In this document: piece by piece, positions 13,957 through 24,689 of the stretch
Layout: each line of letters opens with the position of its first letter
How positions within the stretch are numbered: the stretch's first letter is position 1
DNA from: Talinum fruticosum
Taxonomy: Eukaryota; Streptophyta; Magnoliopsida; Caryophyllales; Talinaceae
Reading direction: 5' to 3'
NCBI GenBank assembly: GCA_021018815.1
Contig: JAITYX010000121.1
Coordinates: 620,001-684,000, forward strand
DNA: 64,000 bases
Translations under genes and position numbers: made by a program
The notes under the pieces: generated by a model
Told to the model about the DNA's origin: nothing
Database searches by the model: none
The model's input: only the letters and a program-made list of their open reading frames with translations

Positions 13957-13996
13957 TTTCTAAAAGGATTTAACCATCTCGAAGGTGTAAAGATCG

Positions 13997-14240
13997 GATG
14001 GATCAGAATAATAGAGAGTTCGATGAAGGAAGATCATCCGCTGGACCACCAAAGTTCAAAGGGTCAAACTTTGCACATTGGAAGAAGATGATGGAGTGTT
14101 TCCGATGGAAAATGATGAAGATGTTTGGAACATCATCCAAGCGAGCAACTACATTCCAATGAAGATGGAGAATGGAACCACCTGTGCCTAAAGCCAAATA
14201 TGAGAAGGAGAAGGAGGAAGTTCGGAAGAATGGATCCGGA
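13997..14240 (+). pseudogene. Copia gag start (broken)
   Basis: After the PBS an ATG at about 13998 opens a frame with MDQNNREF and then PPKFKGSNFAHWKKMM. This matches the 'F-G-N-W-K-M' opening of copia Gag (DUF4219/UBN2 type). One frameshift at about 14100 leads to EDVWNIIQASNYIP, the next conserved piece. The match fades after about 14240, and the rest of gag and all of pol in this orientation are missing. Confidence 0.7.
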
Positions 14241-14511
14241 CACCGGGTGAGGTTTCATGGTATCCAAGAGTGATTAGCGCAACCCCGCCTACACGGACGA
14301 TCGGCTCAAGAAATTTGTGTGGATCATTTAGAAGTTTCACTTGAAAATGAGCAAAAACAGTAGAAAGTAAACCTCCGAAACAAAGGGGCGGTTTCTTCTA
14401 ATTGTGGGAACATAAGCGATTTGCTCGATAATGAAACGGAAGATGTCAACCTCATACCCTTCTAGAATATCATGCAAAACTTTGAGAACCTTCCTGTTGG
14501 GGTTCTCCTAA

Positions 14512-15062
14512 TTAGATGGATAAAATGAGAACACAGCTTCGATCAATAAAAAGCATAGAAGTCCGGTTTCGGACTTCATCCGAGTTAGAGAAAAGTTCTT
14601 TCCGGACTAAGGAACAACTCGGCATACTTATTAAAGAAACCATCAGCGATTTCATTGAAAGAAATAGGATTTGAATTCGAAAAAGAGTCCGAACGTCAAA
14701 GAATTTGTGTACAAAAGGAAGGTTAATGTGAATGTTCTTCCCTTGAACTAGAGAACAGACCATGTTATCTTTTGCTATCATGTTGGAATAGAATTCCAAG
14801 ACAAGCTTGGTGTAGATGCAATCACAAAAACACAGTACTTAAAAGTCCCCTGTTTTGAGAAGAGGTTCTATCAATGAAATTTTGGTGGACAAGAAGAATT
14901 TTTCTTTGAGAAAGTAGTGTTGGGCAACAACATGGTTCTTTAGCTGATCAAAGGCGAGAGCCTTGCCTTTCGATAAATCCTTTTGTGGATCCTCAGCTGA
15001 GAAGTTCTGGTTCTAACCTTTTGGTAACCGACCCTCCTTCACTGCACTTCCTCTCTTTGCAT
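14512..15062 (-). pseudogene. Plant-transposon-domain-like ORF relic
   Basis: On the minus strand, stretches such as KGKALAFDQLKNHVVAQHYF and then KLVLEFYSNM and LVQGKNIHINLP resemble the plant 'putative transposon protein' domain, with its pattern of EFYANM followed by VRGKxIxF. That domain is found in ORFs accompanying LTR elements. The two parts are in different frames. The longest open run is 95 codons (14512-14799). It could be the extra ORF of a copia element whose pol lies upstream at 15.7-17.3 kb, or an independent relic. The match is from memory of the pattern. Confidence 0.4.
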
Positions 15063-15260
15063 GTTCGGAGAAAGAGAAAGAATTTGATTAGAGAAAGAGA
15101 AAGACTGAAAAAGTGAATGAGTGAGAATGAATAGAGAGGTGAGAGAGTAAAGAAGTGAGAGTAGAGAATATGAGTTTGAAATGTGTCCGATAGAGGATTT
15201 TTGAGTTCGAGTATTGAGAGTGAATGATAGCAGAGTTAATGAAAGAGGATGAACAAATGT

Positions 15261-15268
15261 TATTTATA
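15261..15268 (-). promoter_or_regulatory. TATA box candidate upstream of the minus-strand relic ORF
   Basis: On the minus strand this reads TATAAATA, about 200 bp upstream of the coding-like relic ending at 15062. A GA-rich leader (TC-rich on the coding strand) lies between. It looks like an LTR or internal element promoter. Confidence 0.4.
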
Positions 15269-15689
15269 GATGAACAGCTCTCAAGGAACAAAGGCCATAC
15301 TGACTTAGGACTTAAAGTAACGGCTAGCTGATCGTTTAGTGTTCCAAGTGTCTAACGGTTACTTGTTAAAACTGCTTCCTTCTAACGGTTAGTTTCTTAA
15401 CCATTCGGTTGATAGAGAGAAAAGATATTTTCGAAAATATTTCAAAGATTCTCTATTGAGTTAGAGATGATCTCGGAATTTTAATGTCCAATTTTTCTCA
15501 TAACTAAGTCTCGACCCAAGTAACATGTTTAAGGTGTTCATAACACACTCAAAAACTTAATTGTTTGTAGCTTAGTTTCATCATATTTCAACCGATCCAC
15601 TAGTTATTCACTCGTAATAAGTAATAACAGCTTAAACACAAAAATTCTCATGCAATCACTCAATCATTCAAGCATTAATCATGGCAAGT

Positions 15690-17330
15690 TCATTCCTAAT
15701 AAAGAAAAACTTATCTTCACTAAGAGGTTTTGTGAAGAGATCAGCTAACTCGAAATTTGGTAGGAATAAATTCAAGTTTAATGTCACCTTTTTAGAGTGG
15801 TCTCTCGAAAATGATATCTCGACCTCGATGTGCTTTGTCTTTAGATGCTCGAACTAGATTCTTTGTGAAGCCGATGGCACTTTGATTATCATTCTTGATG
15901 GGGATAAAGGTGAATGATAGTTGTAGATCCTTCAAGTGTTGCTTGATCCATAAAATCTTAGCACAACAGAGCTCTAGCTACTATATACTCGCCTCGCCGT
16001 TGGTAGAGCAACTGAATTTTGCTTCTTTGAGTGCCAAGAGATGAGTGGTTGACCCAGAAATTGACATGCTCTTCATGTACTCTTTCTATCAACCTTGTAT
16101 CCAAGCATAGTCATCATCTAAGTATCCACCGAGAGTCGATTTCGTCTTTTGAATACCAGAGACCAAGTGTCCGAGTTCCCGTAAGATATCCAAAGATTCT
16201 CTTCACCGTAGCGAGATGTGATTCTTTTAGATTAGCTTGAAATCTTGCACAAAGCAGACACTAAACATAATATTTGGCCTACATGTGAGATAAACTAGAG
16301 ATCCAATCATACCTCTGTAAATTTTCCGATCTACAGACTTTACCTTTCTCATTTGCGTCCAGCTTGGCACTACTACTCATTGGTTTTGCTGCATGTTTAA
16401 CATCTTGTACCTTGCACTTCTTGAGTAATTTCTTGGTGTATTTGAACCGATGGACATAGATGCCATTTTTCTCTTGTTTGATTTGCAGTCCAAGAAAGAA
16501 ATTGAGTTCTCCCATCATACTCATTTGGAACTCCTATGTCATCAACTCATAAAACTCTTAGCATAGAGTTTCATAATTAGCTCCAAATATAATATCATCA
16601 ACATAAATTTGAATAATGAGAAAATCATTCCCCTTGGTTTTTGTGAAAAGAGTATTGGGAATAAGACCTCTTTTGATTCGGAACCTATGAAGCTTTTTGC
16701 AATTTGAAAACATGATTTAGAAATTGAGAGTTTTCATATCTAGGGGTTGCTCAACATAAAAATCTTGAGTAAAACCATTAAGAAATGCACATTTAACATC
16801 CATTTGATATACCTTAATGTTCATGCTATATGCAAATGGTAAGAGAATTCTGATTACCTCAATCGTAACAACAGATGCAAAGGTTTTCCCATAATTAATT
16901 CCCTATTCTTGGTTATATTATTGAGCAACTAATCTGGCTTTGTTTCGACTACCAACCCTCCCCTATCCAGTTTGTTCTTGAAAACTCATTTGATTCCTAT
17001 AAATGGGTCATTAGAAGGTCATTTGGTCAAAGTCTAGACTTGGTTTCTTTCAAATTGAGTTAATTCTTCTTGCATGGCCTCGACCCATTCACGTTTAAGT
17101 AGGGCTTCTAGTACATTTTTTGGTTTAACTAATGAAATGAATGTTAAAAATGCACATAGTTTTGCAAAGAAGAACGAGTTCTTACCCCACTTTTGATGTC
17201 GAAATGATGTTCTCAAGTGGGTGATTAGTTGCATATTTGAAAGCTTTACCTGTCCTTTGATTTACCAGGTTTGTAGGTTGAATGTTTTGATCTTTAATCG
17301 GTTCAGCTTGTCAATCTCAAGAATTAATTC
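15690..17330 (-). pseudogene. Copia reverse transcriptase and RNase H (broken)
   Basis: In order on the minus strand: the RVT_2 opening at 17034-17234 (LEALLKREWVEAMQEEL, then FERNQV); the catalytic YVDD at 16594-16605 within IYVDDIIFGA; the following ELNFFLGLQIKQ at 16480-16524; RNase H words such as NDNQSAIGFTKN at about 15880; and the pol C-terminus ADLFTKPLSEDKFFFIRNEL at about 15700. This is the standard copia order, but stops and frameshifts separate almost every segment. Its orientation is opposite to the gag at 13997, so at least one inversion or two insertions are involved. Confidence 0.85.
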
Positions 17331-17499
17331 ATTGGATTGCATATTTCACGCAAGCAAGTCAAGTCTATGCCTCACATAGCTAGGGTTCGAGTCCATCCAA
17401 GAGGCCAATTTTTAGCACCTACTCTCATGCCATAATCAATGTCTCACACAACATCGACAAACAGTATAAGTTTCTTAGTGCTTACTTTGACCTTCTTTT

Positions 17500-17940
17500 T
17501 ACGACTTCGGTTAAAGTGGGGGCTAATCGTAGACACGTATAAAATGTTAAGATATTTTCTAATGCTTTGTTTTATTTTATTGTTGGCGTGGTGATGAAGA
17601 GCTAGTTTCACTTGTATACTCACAATTAGATTAGATCAAGGCAATTTAATTTACCCTTCTTCTAGAAAAAAAAATTTTGTAGCCATCAGCATGCTCATAC
17701 CCAACAAAACACAAAACAGCCCAACATTTAGCCTAGAAACCTACGTCGGTCCCAAGCCTAAGCTCGTGGTTGTGCCAAATTCAAGCACGAATCCCTATAC
17801 CACAAAACGACCCAAGCTGGTCATTCACTTGCCAAAATGCATCGCTTTGACTTGCTCAAGCATGGGAAGACTCTTAGTGACCCACGTCGGTCACCCGCTT
17901 GCATAAGTGATAAGATGTAGATTTCCAAGTCATATTTCCG
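17500..17940 (+). repeat. Degraded LTR start with polypurine tract
   Basis: AAAGTGGGGGCTAATCG at 17513-17530 followed by TAGACACG resembles the PPT-LTR junction of Tat/Ogre elements. The related LTR at 30926 starts TGTAGACACC. No other end was found. The short ORF inside (17691-17906) has no recognisable content. Confidence 0.35.
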
Positions 17941-18749
17941 CACCTTTATTTCCTTCTTGAACTTTATTTATTCCCACTTTCGTATTGTGGTTTTGGAAGC
18001 TAAAATTTCATTTATTTTCCTCCACATTCGCTGTAATAGTTTAAATTTATTACTTTCATTTTACTGGCTTTCCTTTGTTACTTTTACACATGTTTTGATT
18101 GAAACTGGACTAGTTTCACAAATTGAGCTTCTCCACTTTTTTGTTTAAATTTATGTTTTTAGCATAATGTATTCTTATTTTTTCCTAACATAATGTAAAT
18201 TTCCCATGTTTATTAGTAAATGTCATTTTTTTGAAACCGGCACAATGAGGACTAACCCCTTCTTGTTTTGTAACTTGGCCCCTTAACACCGGATCATTTG
18301 TTTAGTCCAATGAAGTCATTTTTGAAAATTTTTCTTAGTTTGAGTCACGATTTGCCATCTCTGTATGTCGTAGTTCTTACAATAATATATAGTAAGAAAC
18401 CATAAAAAATGTCATTTTAGAAGTTAGTAATTTGTATCAAATATGCAAAACTTTGATACTACATAGGGTCATTCCAAACAGTTTTGATGCTGACAAACGC
18501 AAAAGGGCATATCTATCAGTTTTGGCGCAAATTGAAGATCTTGTGCATGTGGCCCCACATCAATTTCCCATATTCTTATTACCTAATCGACACATAGATT
18601 TCCTTTCACAAGCTATTTCCAATTTGTTTTTCATACATGTAATTGTATGTTACCTAATTAGAAATTTCGAAAACAAAACTTTAGCAACAATTATCAACAA
18701 GACAAAATCTAAATTAACCTAAAGTTAGCTTTTCTATTTTTTTGCGTCG
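17941..18749. other. No gene recognised
   Basis: AT-rich sequence. A 96-codon open run at 18432-18722 (plus) shows no family I recognise and has no supporting signals. I treat it as unsupported. Confidence 0.4.
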
Positions 18750-19215
18750 TAATGTAACGGAAATGTTGACTTCAAGGTAATTTTGCCGTTTTGCCTCGTA
18801 ACGGAAATGTTTGCCTCGTAATGTAACGGAAATGTTAACTTCAAGGTAATTTTGCCGTAATGTAACAGAAATGTTAACTTCAAGGTAATTTTACCGTAAT
18901 GTAACGGAAATGTTAACTTCAAGGTAATTTTGCCGTAATATAATATAACGAAAATGTTAACTTCAAGGTAATTTTGCCTTGTAATGTAACGAAAATGTTA
19001 ACTTTCAGGTAATTTTGCCTCATAATGTAACGGAAATATTAACTTCAAGGTAATTATAGTTTAAAGGGTAACTCTATTAGAGAAAAGTATTAATGTTAAC
19101 TTCAAGGTAATTTTATTTTAAAGACGGAAATGTTAACTTCAAGGTAATTATAGTTTAAAGGTAACTCTAGTAGGGAAAAGCATTAGTGTTAACTTCAACG
19201 TAGTTTTATTTTAAA
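18750..19215. repeat. 39-bp minisatellite at the 3' flank of the LEA gene
   Basis: The unit AATGTTAACTTCAAGGTAAT plus TTTGCCGTAATGTAACGGA repeats head to tail. Early units are regular at 39 bp. Later ones (after about 19050) are looser and mixed with a second block, TTTAAAGGGTAACTCTAGTAG. Because 39 is a multiple of three, the minus strand shows a 13-residue periodic shadow ORF. The array ends about 150 bp from the LEA stop codon. Confidence 0.88.
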
Positions 19216-19369
19216 GGGTAACTCTAGTAGAGAAAAGCATTGAAACAAAATCCATCGCCGCCGTCACCCTGGCGAAAAACTCTTAAAAGAAACAAGGCCC
19301 AACTTAAAACACGTGTCCAACAAACGCATCCACAAGGACTTCAACTAATTGCTCGCATATATTAGCCTT

Positions 19370-21445
19370 CTACTGACGGTAACCGGTGCCTTCCTCGCCA
19401 ATTTTTCCGACTTCGTTGCGGATGAAGCTCTGGCCCGTGATCTGGTCAGCTTCCTTAAGGAGATCAGCTCCAGCTCCAGCCGGGGTCTCCTCCACGCTCA
19501 CCACCACTTTCCTTCCACCCTCAACCTTAGGCCCGTGCTCGCAAACTGCTCGGTTCTGCTCATCCACTATGTCTCTTGGCGTGGTTAGCTTGCTCTTTAT
19601 GGCCCCCCACGATCCCCATTGCCCCCAGTATGTTCGGGCACCCTGCGTCTCCCCTGTTCCGAAACCAATAGGAGATTAGAAACCGCTCAAAGAAAATAAA
19701 TACAAAGATAAAACAACCTAAAACGAAATCTGGAAGGACGAGTAAAGAAAGGAGACCTTAAAGCAGCAGCTTCGTGGTCAGCTCTGGCTCTGTCGGCGGC
19801 TTCATCCTGGACGTCATAGCCTTTCTCCCTTAGCTTCTCGAGCCTCATTTCTTCCATTTTCTTCCTCGCTTCCTCCTCCGCACTCTTGTTTATGTCCTGC
19901 AACTCATTTTTCAAAATTCCCTATCATCTAATTGTATTTCCACATGGTTAATGACCGAAGGTCCGAAGTATTCGTTCTGGAGCAGCTATTTGTTGATCCT
20001 ATTAATTTTTCTTTTTGTTGCACAAATTAAAACAGTCAAATTTGCACATATTTGAACTCATGATCTGAATTTCCTATTGCAAATTTAACGTAGGCTTTCA
20101 TTACTAGTAATGTTGTAAGAGCTAAGCTTGAGTGATCAGATTATCCTAGTATCATATATAAGAAAATTTCATGACAAATTTGAAAGGTCTGAAGAGTGGA
20201 ACAAATTATAATTTATGAAAACAGGCACGTTTTATTTATATCAAAATTTCAAACATTATTGTTTACAATTTTACGAGACAAAACTACAACCAAAACACAA
20301 CAAAACGTAACCTGAAAAACAAGGGAATTTGAGAAATTAAAGAGAGGACAACCGAATTCTCACCTTGGTCTCCTCTTTGGTCACCGACGTCTTGTCCTTG
20401 GCCGACTCCATGGTCTCCCCTGACTTGCCCTTAGCTGCACCCACCATCACCTCCGCCTTCTCCTTAGCCGCCCCTGTCATGTCCTTTGTCTTCTGCTTGG
20501 CTGCCTCCATGTTCTCCTTAGCCATCTCGCCCATCCCACTCGCCCTTTCCTTGGTCTCCTCTTTCTTCCCGGACAAGAAACCCATAGCCTTCCTGGCAAC
20601 ATCGGCAGCCGAATCCTTCAAATCCCCCAGCTTTCCCACCGCCGTGTCTTTCCCTTCCTTGGCCCTATCCACCGTGTAGTCCTTCATCTCCCCGCCTTCT
20701 CCACCGTCTTATCCTTAGCCTCTCCCGTCTTCTCTGCTGCGTAGTTCTTATACTCAACCGTCTTGTCCTTCGCCTCCGTGGCCTTATCTGCCACATAATC
20801 CTTAGCACCCTTGACGTTCTCCACCGTCACATCCTTCGCCCGCGTAGCCTTATCCGCTACGTAAACCTTGGCACCCCTAGCCTTCTCCATGGTCACATCC
20901 TTGGCCCCAGTGGCCTTATCAGACACGTAATCCTTGGCAGCCCTACTCTTGTCCACCGTCGCATCCTTGGCCGCTGTGGCCTTATCCGCCAAATAATCCT
21001 TGGCCCCCTTGGCCTTGTCCACCGTATAATGCTTAGTATCCCTTATACTCTTCATAGTGTTATCACGACCTTCCCGGGCCCTGTCAGCCGCCTCCTGAGC
21101 CCGCACAGACGCAGCATCTCGGCACTGGCGCATGCTTTTGGAGGCCGACTCAGCGGTCTCCTTTGTCTTCTCTGCGGCATCGTGGGACTTGCCAGTGACC
21201 ACCTCTTTGGCGTGCTCGTAGGTACTTTCGATGGCCCCGAATACGGACGAGATTAGCCCCGGCCTATGCTGCTGTTGCTGCTGAGAGTCGAACTCGGTTT
21301 GATGGTACTCTCGCTGGAGCTGATGCTGCTGGTTTTGGGAGTACTCTCTCTCCTCCCTGGCCTCCTTGAGCTCGTCGGCAGCGTACCTGGCGGCTCCCTC
21401 CGCCTTTTCTTCCTTCTTCTCTGGCTTACTGCTCCGCATTTTCAA
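19370..21445 (-). CDS. LEA group 3 (LEA_4) protein, ECP63/DC8-like, three exons
   Basis: Three exons on the minus strand: 20364-21445, 19757-19896 and 19370-19653. The introns have GT...AG ends: AAG|GTGAGA donor and TTGCAG|GAC acceptor for intron 1, AAG|GTCTCC donor for intron 2. The start at 21445 (MKMRSSKPEKKEE) opens a Gln-rich N-terminus, then GLISSVFGAIESTYEHAKE. Many 11-residue LEA_4 repeats follow, of the type KAKGAKDYxADKATxAKD (exon 1) and EEEARKKMEEM (exon 2). Exon 3 has the conserved tail WGAIKSKLTTPRDIV and ends GTGYRQ. The predicted product is about 500 residues, highly charged and without membrane segments. Proteins of this family are disordered and protect dehydrating seed cells. 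Two one-base frame problems exist: a missing G in the run at 20690-20693, which creates an early TGA at 20684, and a one-base mismatch at the exon 2/3 join. The gene is either a recent pseudogene or carries homopolymer errors. Confidence 0.9.
19654..19756 (-). other. LEA intron 2
   Basis: 103-bp intron with donor AAG|GTCTCC and acceptor GGAACAG|GGG. Exon 2 leaves two bases and exon 3 in its conserved frame needs one, but this acceptor leaves two. A one-base surplus in the G-run next to the acceptor, or another acceptor, is needed to close the frame. Confidence 0.65.
19897..20363 (-). other. LEA intron 1
   Basis: 467-bp AT-rich intron between AAG|GTGAGA and TTGCAG|GAC. Both flanking exons end on whole codons (phase 0). 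Confidence 0.85.
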
Positions 21446-21553
21446 CTTTGCTTAGAAAAATGGAAAATTTTGGTGACTTTATGAGATTGGTTTAATTTCT
21501 AAGCTTCTTTCTCTCTGATTTTGTAGGTTTCCTGGCTTGTGAAAAGGTTTTTA

Positions 21554-21562
21554 CATAAATAG
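21554..21562 (-). promoter_or_regulatory. TATA-like element of the LEA gene
   Basis: CTATTTATG on the minus strand, about 110 bp upstream of the LEA start codon. This is a plausible distance for a TATA box plus a short leader. Confidence 0.55.
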
Positions 21563-21646
21563 CCAGTGAGGTTAGCAGAGAGAGAAAGGAGGGGAGTGGA
21601 AAAGCAAGAGGGAGACAGGGAGATGTGGCGGATACTATGAAAGATG

Positions 21647-21654
21647 GACACGTA
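21647..21654 (-). promoter_or_regulatory. ACGT-core element (ABRE-like)
   Basis: GACACGTA, about 200 bp upstream of the LEA start. ACGT cores near seed genes bind ABA-responsive bZIP factors. The flank is weaker than a full G-box. Confidence 0.45.
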
Positions 21655-21691
21655 GAAATGATAGATTGAGGAGTTGACACGAAGTGAACAG

Positions 21692-21697
21692 CATGCA
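21692..21697 (-). promoter_or_regulatory. RY-core element (CATGCA)
   Basis: CATGCA lies between two ACGT elements upstream of the LEA gene. This hexamer is the core of the RY element bound by B3 factors of the ABI3/FUS3 type in seeds. The full CATGCATG is not present. Confidence 0.4.
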
Positions 21698-21780
21698 ATG
21701 AGTCGGAAGCTTGCCTTTCTTTCGTATCAAGAAGATCAAGCGTACTTTTTGGAACGCAGTTACTGTGCCCCTGGTGTTTG

Positions 21781-21788
21781 ACACGTGT
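21781..21788 (-). promoter_or_regulatory. G-box / ABRE (ACACGTGT)
   Basis: The palindrome ACACGTGT lies about 340 bp upstream of the LEA start codon. This is a strong ABA-response element and fits seed-maturation expression of the gene. Confidence 0.6.
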
Positions 21789-21799
21789 TGCATGGGTTT

Positions 21800-22729
21800 A
21801 TCTTATTCACCATTTTAGTTTTTCCATCCTATAATTTTTTTATATAACATTGTAGGATTTATATTTTGGGAAATGATATGAATATTGTATAAGACACACT
21901 TTAAGTATCTTTTTTCGATTTAAAAATTATAATATTGTGTAATAAATTGAAAAAAATGATACGTTTGAATAATATAATTGTATTACAACTTACAAATTAT
22001 GTAAAATTATCATCTTATCAATCATTTTTCATATTTGTAAAATTATGTGTATGATAAACCTTGTAGGTTAGGTTAATCCGATTATGTAAAATTAAAATTA
22101 AAATTAATACCGTTCTACATTGTTTAATAATGTTTTTTATAAGCAATCTTCTACGAAGGTTTAGAAAGAAATTTTATTATGGTTAGAAGTTATAATCTAT
22201 GTGAGCGTAATAGTAGGTAATTATTTTTTATTATGATTTAGAAATGTAGCAAAATAAGGCCTACGATCGTAGTAAAAGGTATGGTCAAACAAGTTTCTTA
22301 CTACGGTTCGTCCAAAGAAACGCAGTAAAAACCACCCTACTAAATAGAACTTTATTTTCAAAAACATAACAATTTCTTTCAAAAATTCTGAACAAATAAT
22401 CTATTCATCCAAAATTTACCAAAAATTACATGAAATTGCCATAAATTCATATGAATCTGCATTCAAAATTTGAAAAGTTTCGAACTATCTATGATGTCAC
22501 GAAAATTCAAAAAGTGAGAAGTAATGAGAAAAATTTGTACACTCGTAGTAATATGACCTATTACTACAATTTATAAAAAGAACCACAAGTAATAATATGC
22601 CTAGTCCTCCCAAAGACCAAAGAGGTTCTAAATTTTTGGAACATCGAACCTATTATTATCACTAAAAGAAATGTTAGAATTACCAACAGATCGATACTAT
22701 CAAAAAATTTATTCTATTAGTAAAATTTA
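21800..22729. other. AT-rich intergenic DNA with transposon-like motifs
   Basis: No coding region. From 22140 to 22650 there are scattered near-palindromic blocks such as TACTACGGTTCG, CTACGATCGTAGTAA and CTCGTAGTAATATGACC. They resemble subterminal repeats of CACTA elements, but no ends could be placed. Confidence 0.4.
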
Positions 22730-23290
22730 CACTACAAGAAATTACTACTTGTGGCATAGACGATTTCGTGGCATAAGTTTCGAATTCTCGTGGCTATGCC
22801 ATCTTGCCATAGGAATTTCCGAAATGAGCCACGTGACACAAGTGATTGCGGTAAGGTTGTTGCCACGTAAAAATGACTACTCGTGGCTACAGGAAAACTT
22901 GTGGCTAGGGAAATACTCATGGCAATGTACTTACTTTAGCTACTCGAATATCTCGTGACAAGTTTAGTTCTAGGCATGGAAGCTACCCGTAGCATACTAT
23001 ACATTATCTTGTGGCATGTCTACTTCTAGGCACTCGTATTTTAGGCACAATAGCGACCTATGGCATGCTATACATTATCACGTGACCAGTCATGCCACGT
23101 TATCCCGTGGCAAGTCTACTTTCGAGCACCGTAGCGACCCGTTGCATACTATATGTTATACCCACAAGTGCAATCATGACAAGTTTATTTATAAGCATGA
23201 AAGCACTAGTGGAATGGTATTTAGTTCAAGCGTAAAAGTATACATGACGTGATGGCTATGACAACCTCATTATTCATAAATAAAGATACT
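22730..23290 (+). mobile_element. CACTA (EnSpm) element end with subterminal repeats
   Basis: The stretch begins CACTACAAGAA, the canonical CACTA terminal motif. It continues with a run of related short blocks: CTTGTGGCATAG, CGTGGCTATGCC, TTGTGGCATGTCTACTTCTAGGCAC, CGTGGCAAGTCTACTTTCGAGCAC. Such degenerate repeats behind the terminus are a hallmark of the superfamily. I could not find the opposite end (TTCTTGTAGTG), so this is probably a solitary or truncated end. Confidence 0.6.
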
Positions 23291-23864
23291 AGTAGGAAAA
23301 TCAATACAAACACGAAACTATGCGCTACAAGTCATCGAATTGATGTCTTAATATATTTAAAGATGTGATATGTGCATTATATTATAACAAAAGATATCCA
23401 TTAATATGTTCAAATATTCAAAACAATCCCCAAACATGGACATAATATAGAACTCATGTTCAATCTAAATTCAAATAATTGAAGATTTTTAATCTAAACA
23501 TTAATAAACCATCCTAAAAAATTAATATATGTAAGAAGATATCCGACTTCAACTTCACAAGATGCTTGACATTGGTCGGTACTATCATACAAAACACGAA
23601 CATAAAAAAGCAAAATTAGTATCTTTTAAAAACTGAATTTGATGCAATTTAATAAATCATCAATTAAATATGAGATTCTTATCAATAACAAAGGCTTGTA
23701 AGTCAAATCCCTCCACCCCTAAGTCCTTTTAGTTCTTTTTTCTTTCTTCCCTCATATGTCCTTTCTTATTTATCTAGAATATTGACATGAGCACTTTCAT
23801 CAATAATAGATTAATCTCTTAGAAAGGAATTCGATCACCTCCCATTCCAAAGTTATGGATAAAA

Positions 23865-24003
23865 TAGCTTCAATTCCAAATCACTAAAGTAATATTTATA
23901 TTTATATTTATATTTCTTCTTCAAAATAGCTTCAACTTTAAATCACTAAAGTAATAATTATATTTATATTTATATTTCTTTTTCTTTTTCTTTTTCTTTT
24001 TCA
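23865..24003. repeat. Local duplication with TTTATA and CTTTTT microsatellites
   Basis: The block AAATAGCTTCAA...AAATCACTAAAGTAAT...TTTATATTTATATTTC occurs twice in tandem (about 65 bp) and ends in (CTTTTT)n at 23977-24003. Confidence 0.75.
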
Positions 24004-24689
24004 AATCCAATAAAACATGAATGGCTGGACAAGTCATTCAAGGTATAAACAAATATAATTATGGAAGTAAACGTAAGAATTCAAAAACAAGCTAAGTAAC
24101 ATGTCCAAGAATATATACGATTACAATCAAATACAAATCACTACATCATGTTTATAGGTTGGAGAATTTATGCTCAAATTGCAAATAATATTATAGGAAT
24201 CTATATGACCAAACTAATAGGTCAAGTCCAACTCAATTGGGGAACAAAACTGAATAAAGCACAAGGTATATACAGTGCAAAAGGTGACACATAAGGATCT
24301 CACAAAGGAAACCAAACACAATATCGAATGTTAAAAATTTTGTAGCTAGTGACTTGTATGAAACTTCTATATGCAAAATAGAGAGATCCAAGTTGTAGCT
24401 ATGAAATTAGAGGTGAATACACACCAGTGCTAACATAATTTCAATATTTATCACATTCTACCTAATCAACCCCTTTAGAATAGGAACTAACACAAGAAAA
24501 TCGGTTAAGTCAATAATACACATGACTTACGTCATCACTGTTCGGACTCAAACGAATAGGAAAATAAGTTCTTAACTAAAGCCACCCAAGGGCTCAATCT
24601 CATCTCATTTAAGAGGCAACCATATCTATTCCAGAAAAAGCTTAAACTTCAGTCAAAATATGGATCATAAAGAGCCCAATATAGAAGAG
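24004..24689. other. No gene recognised
   Basis: AT-rich sequence between simple repeats and the pararetrovirus relic. No ORF, RNA gene or terminal repeat is supported. Confidence 0.4.

Noticed and set aside
17384..17394. tRNA B-box-like GGTTCGAGTCC, possible SINE or tRNA gene
   Set aside because: No A-box at a proper distance, no cloverleaf, and no poly-A or target duplication around it.
18734..18922. Periodic 13-residue repeat ORF
   Set aside because: It is the translation of the 39-bp minisatellite, with no start context or splice support.
18750..19215. CRISPR-like regular array
   Set aside because: The units are contiguous with no unique spacers, and the context is a plant genome.
20365..20679. 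ORFs on the plus strand across the LEA gene (also 21029-21256, 21266-21484)
   Set aside because: Antisense shadows of the repetitive LEA coding sequence.
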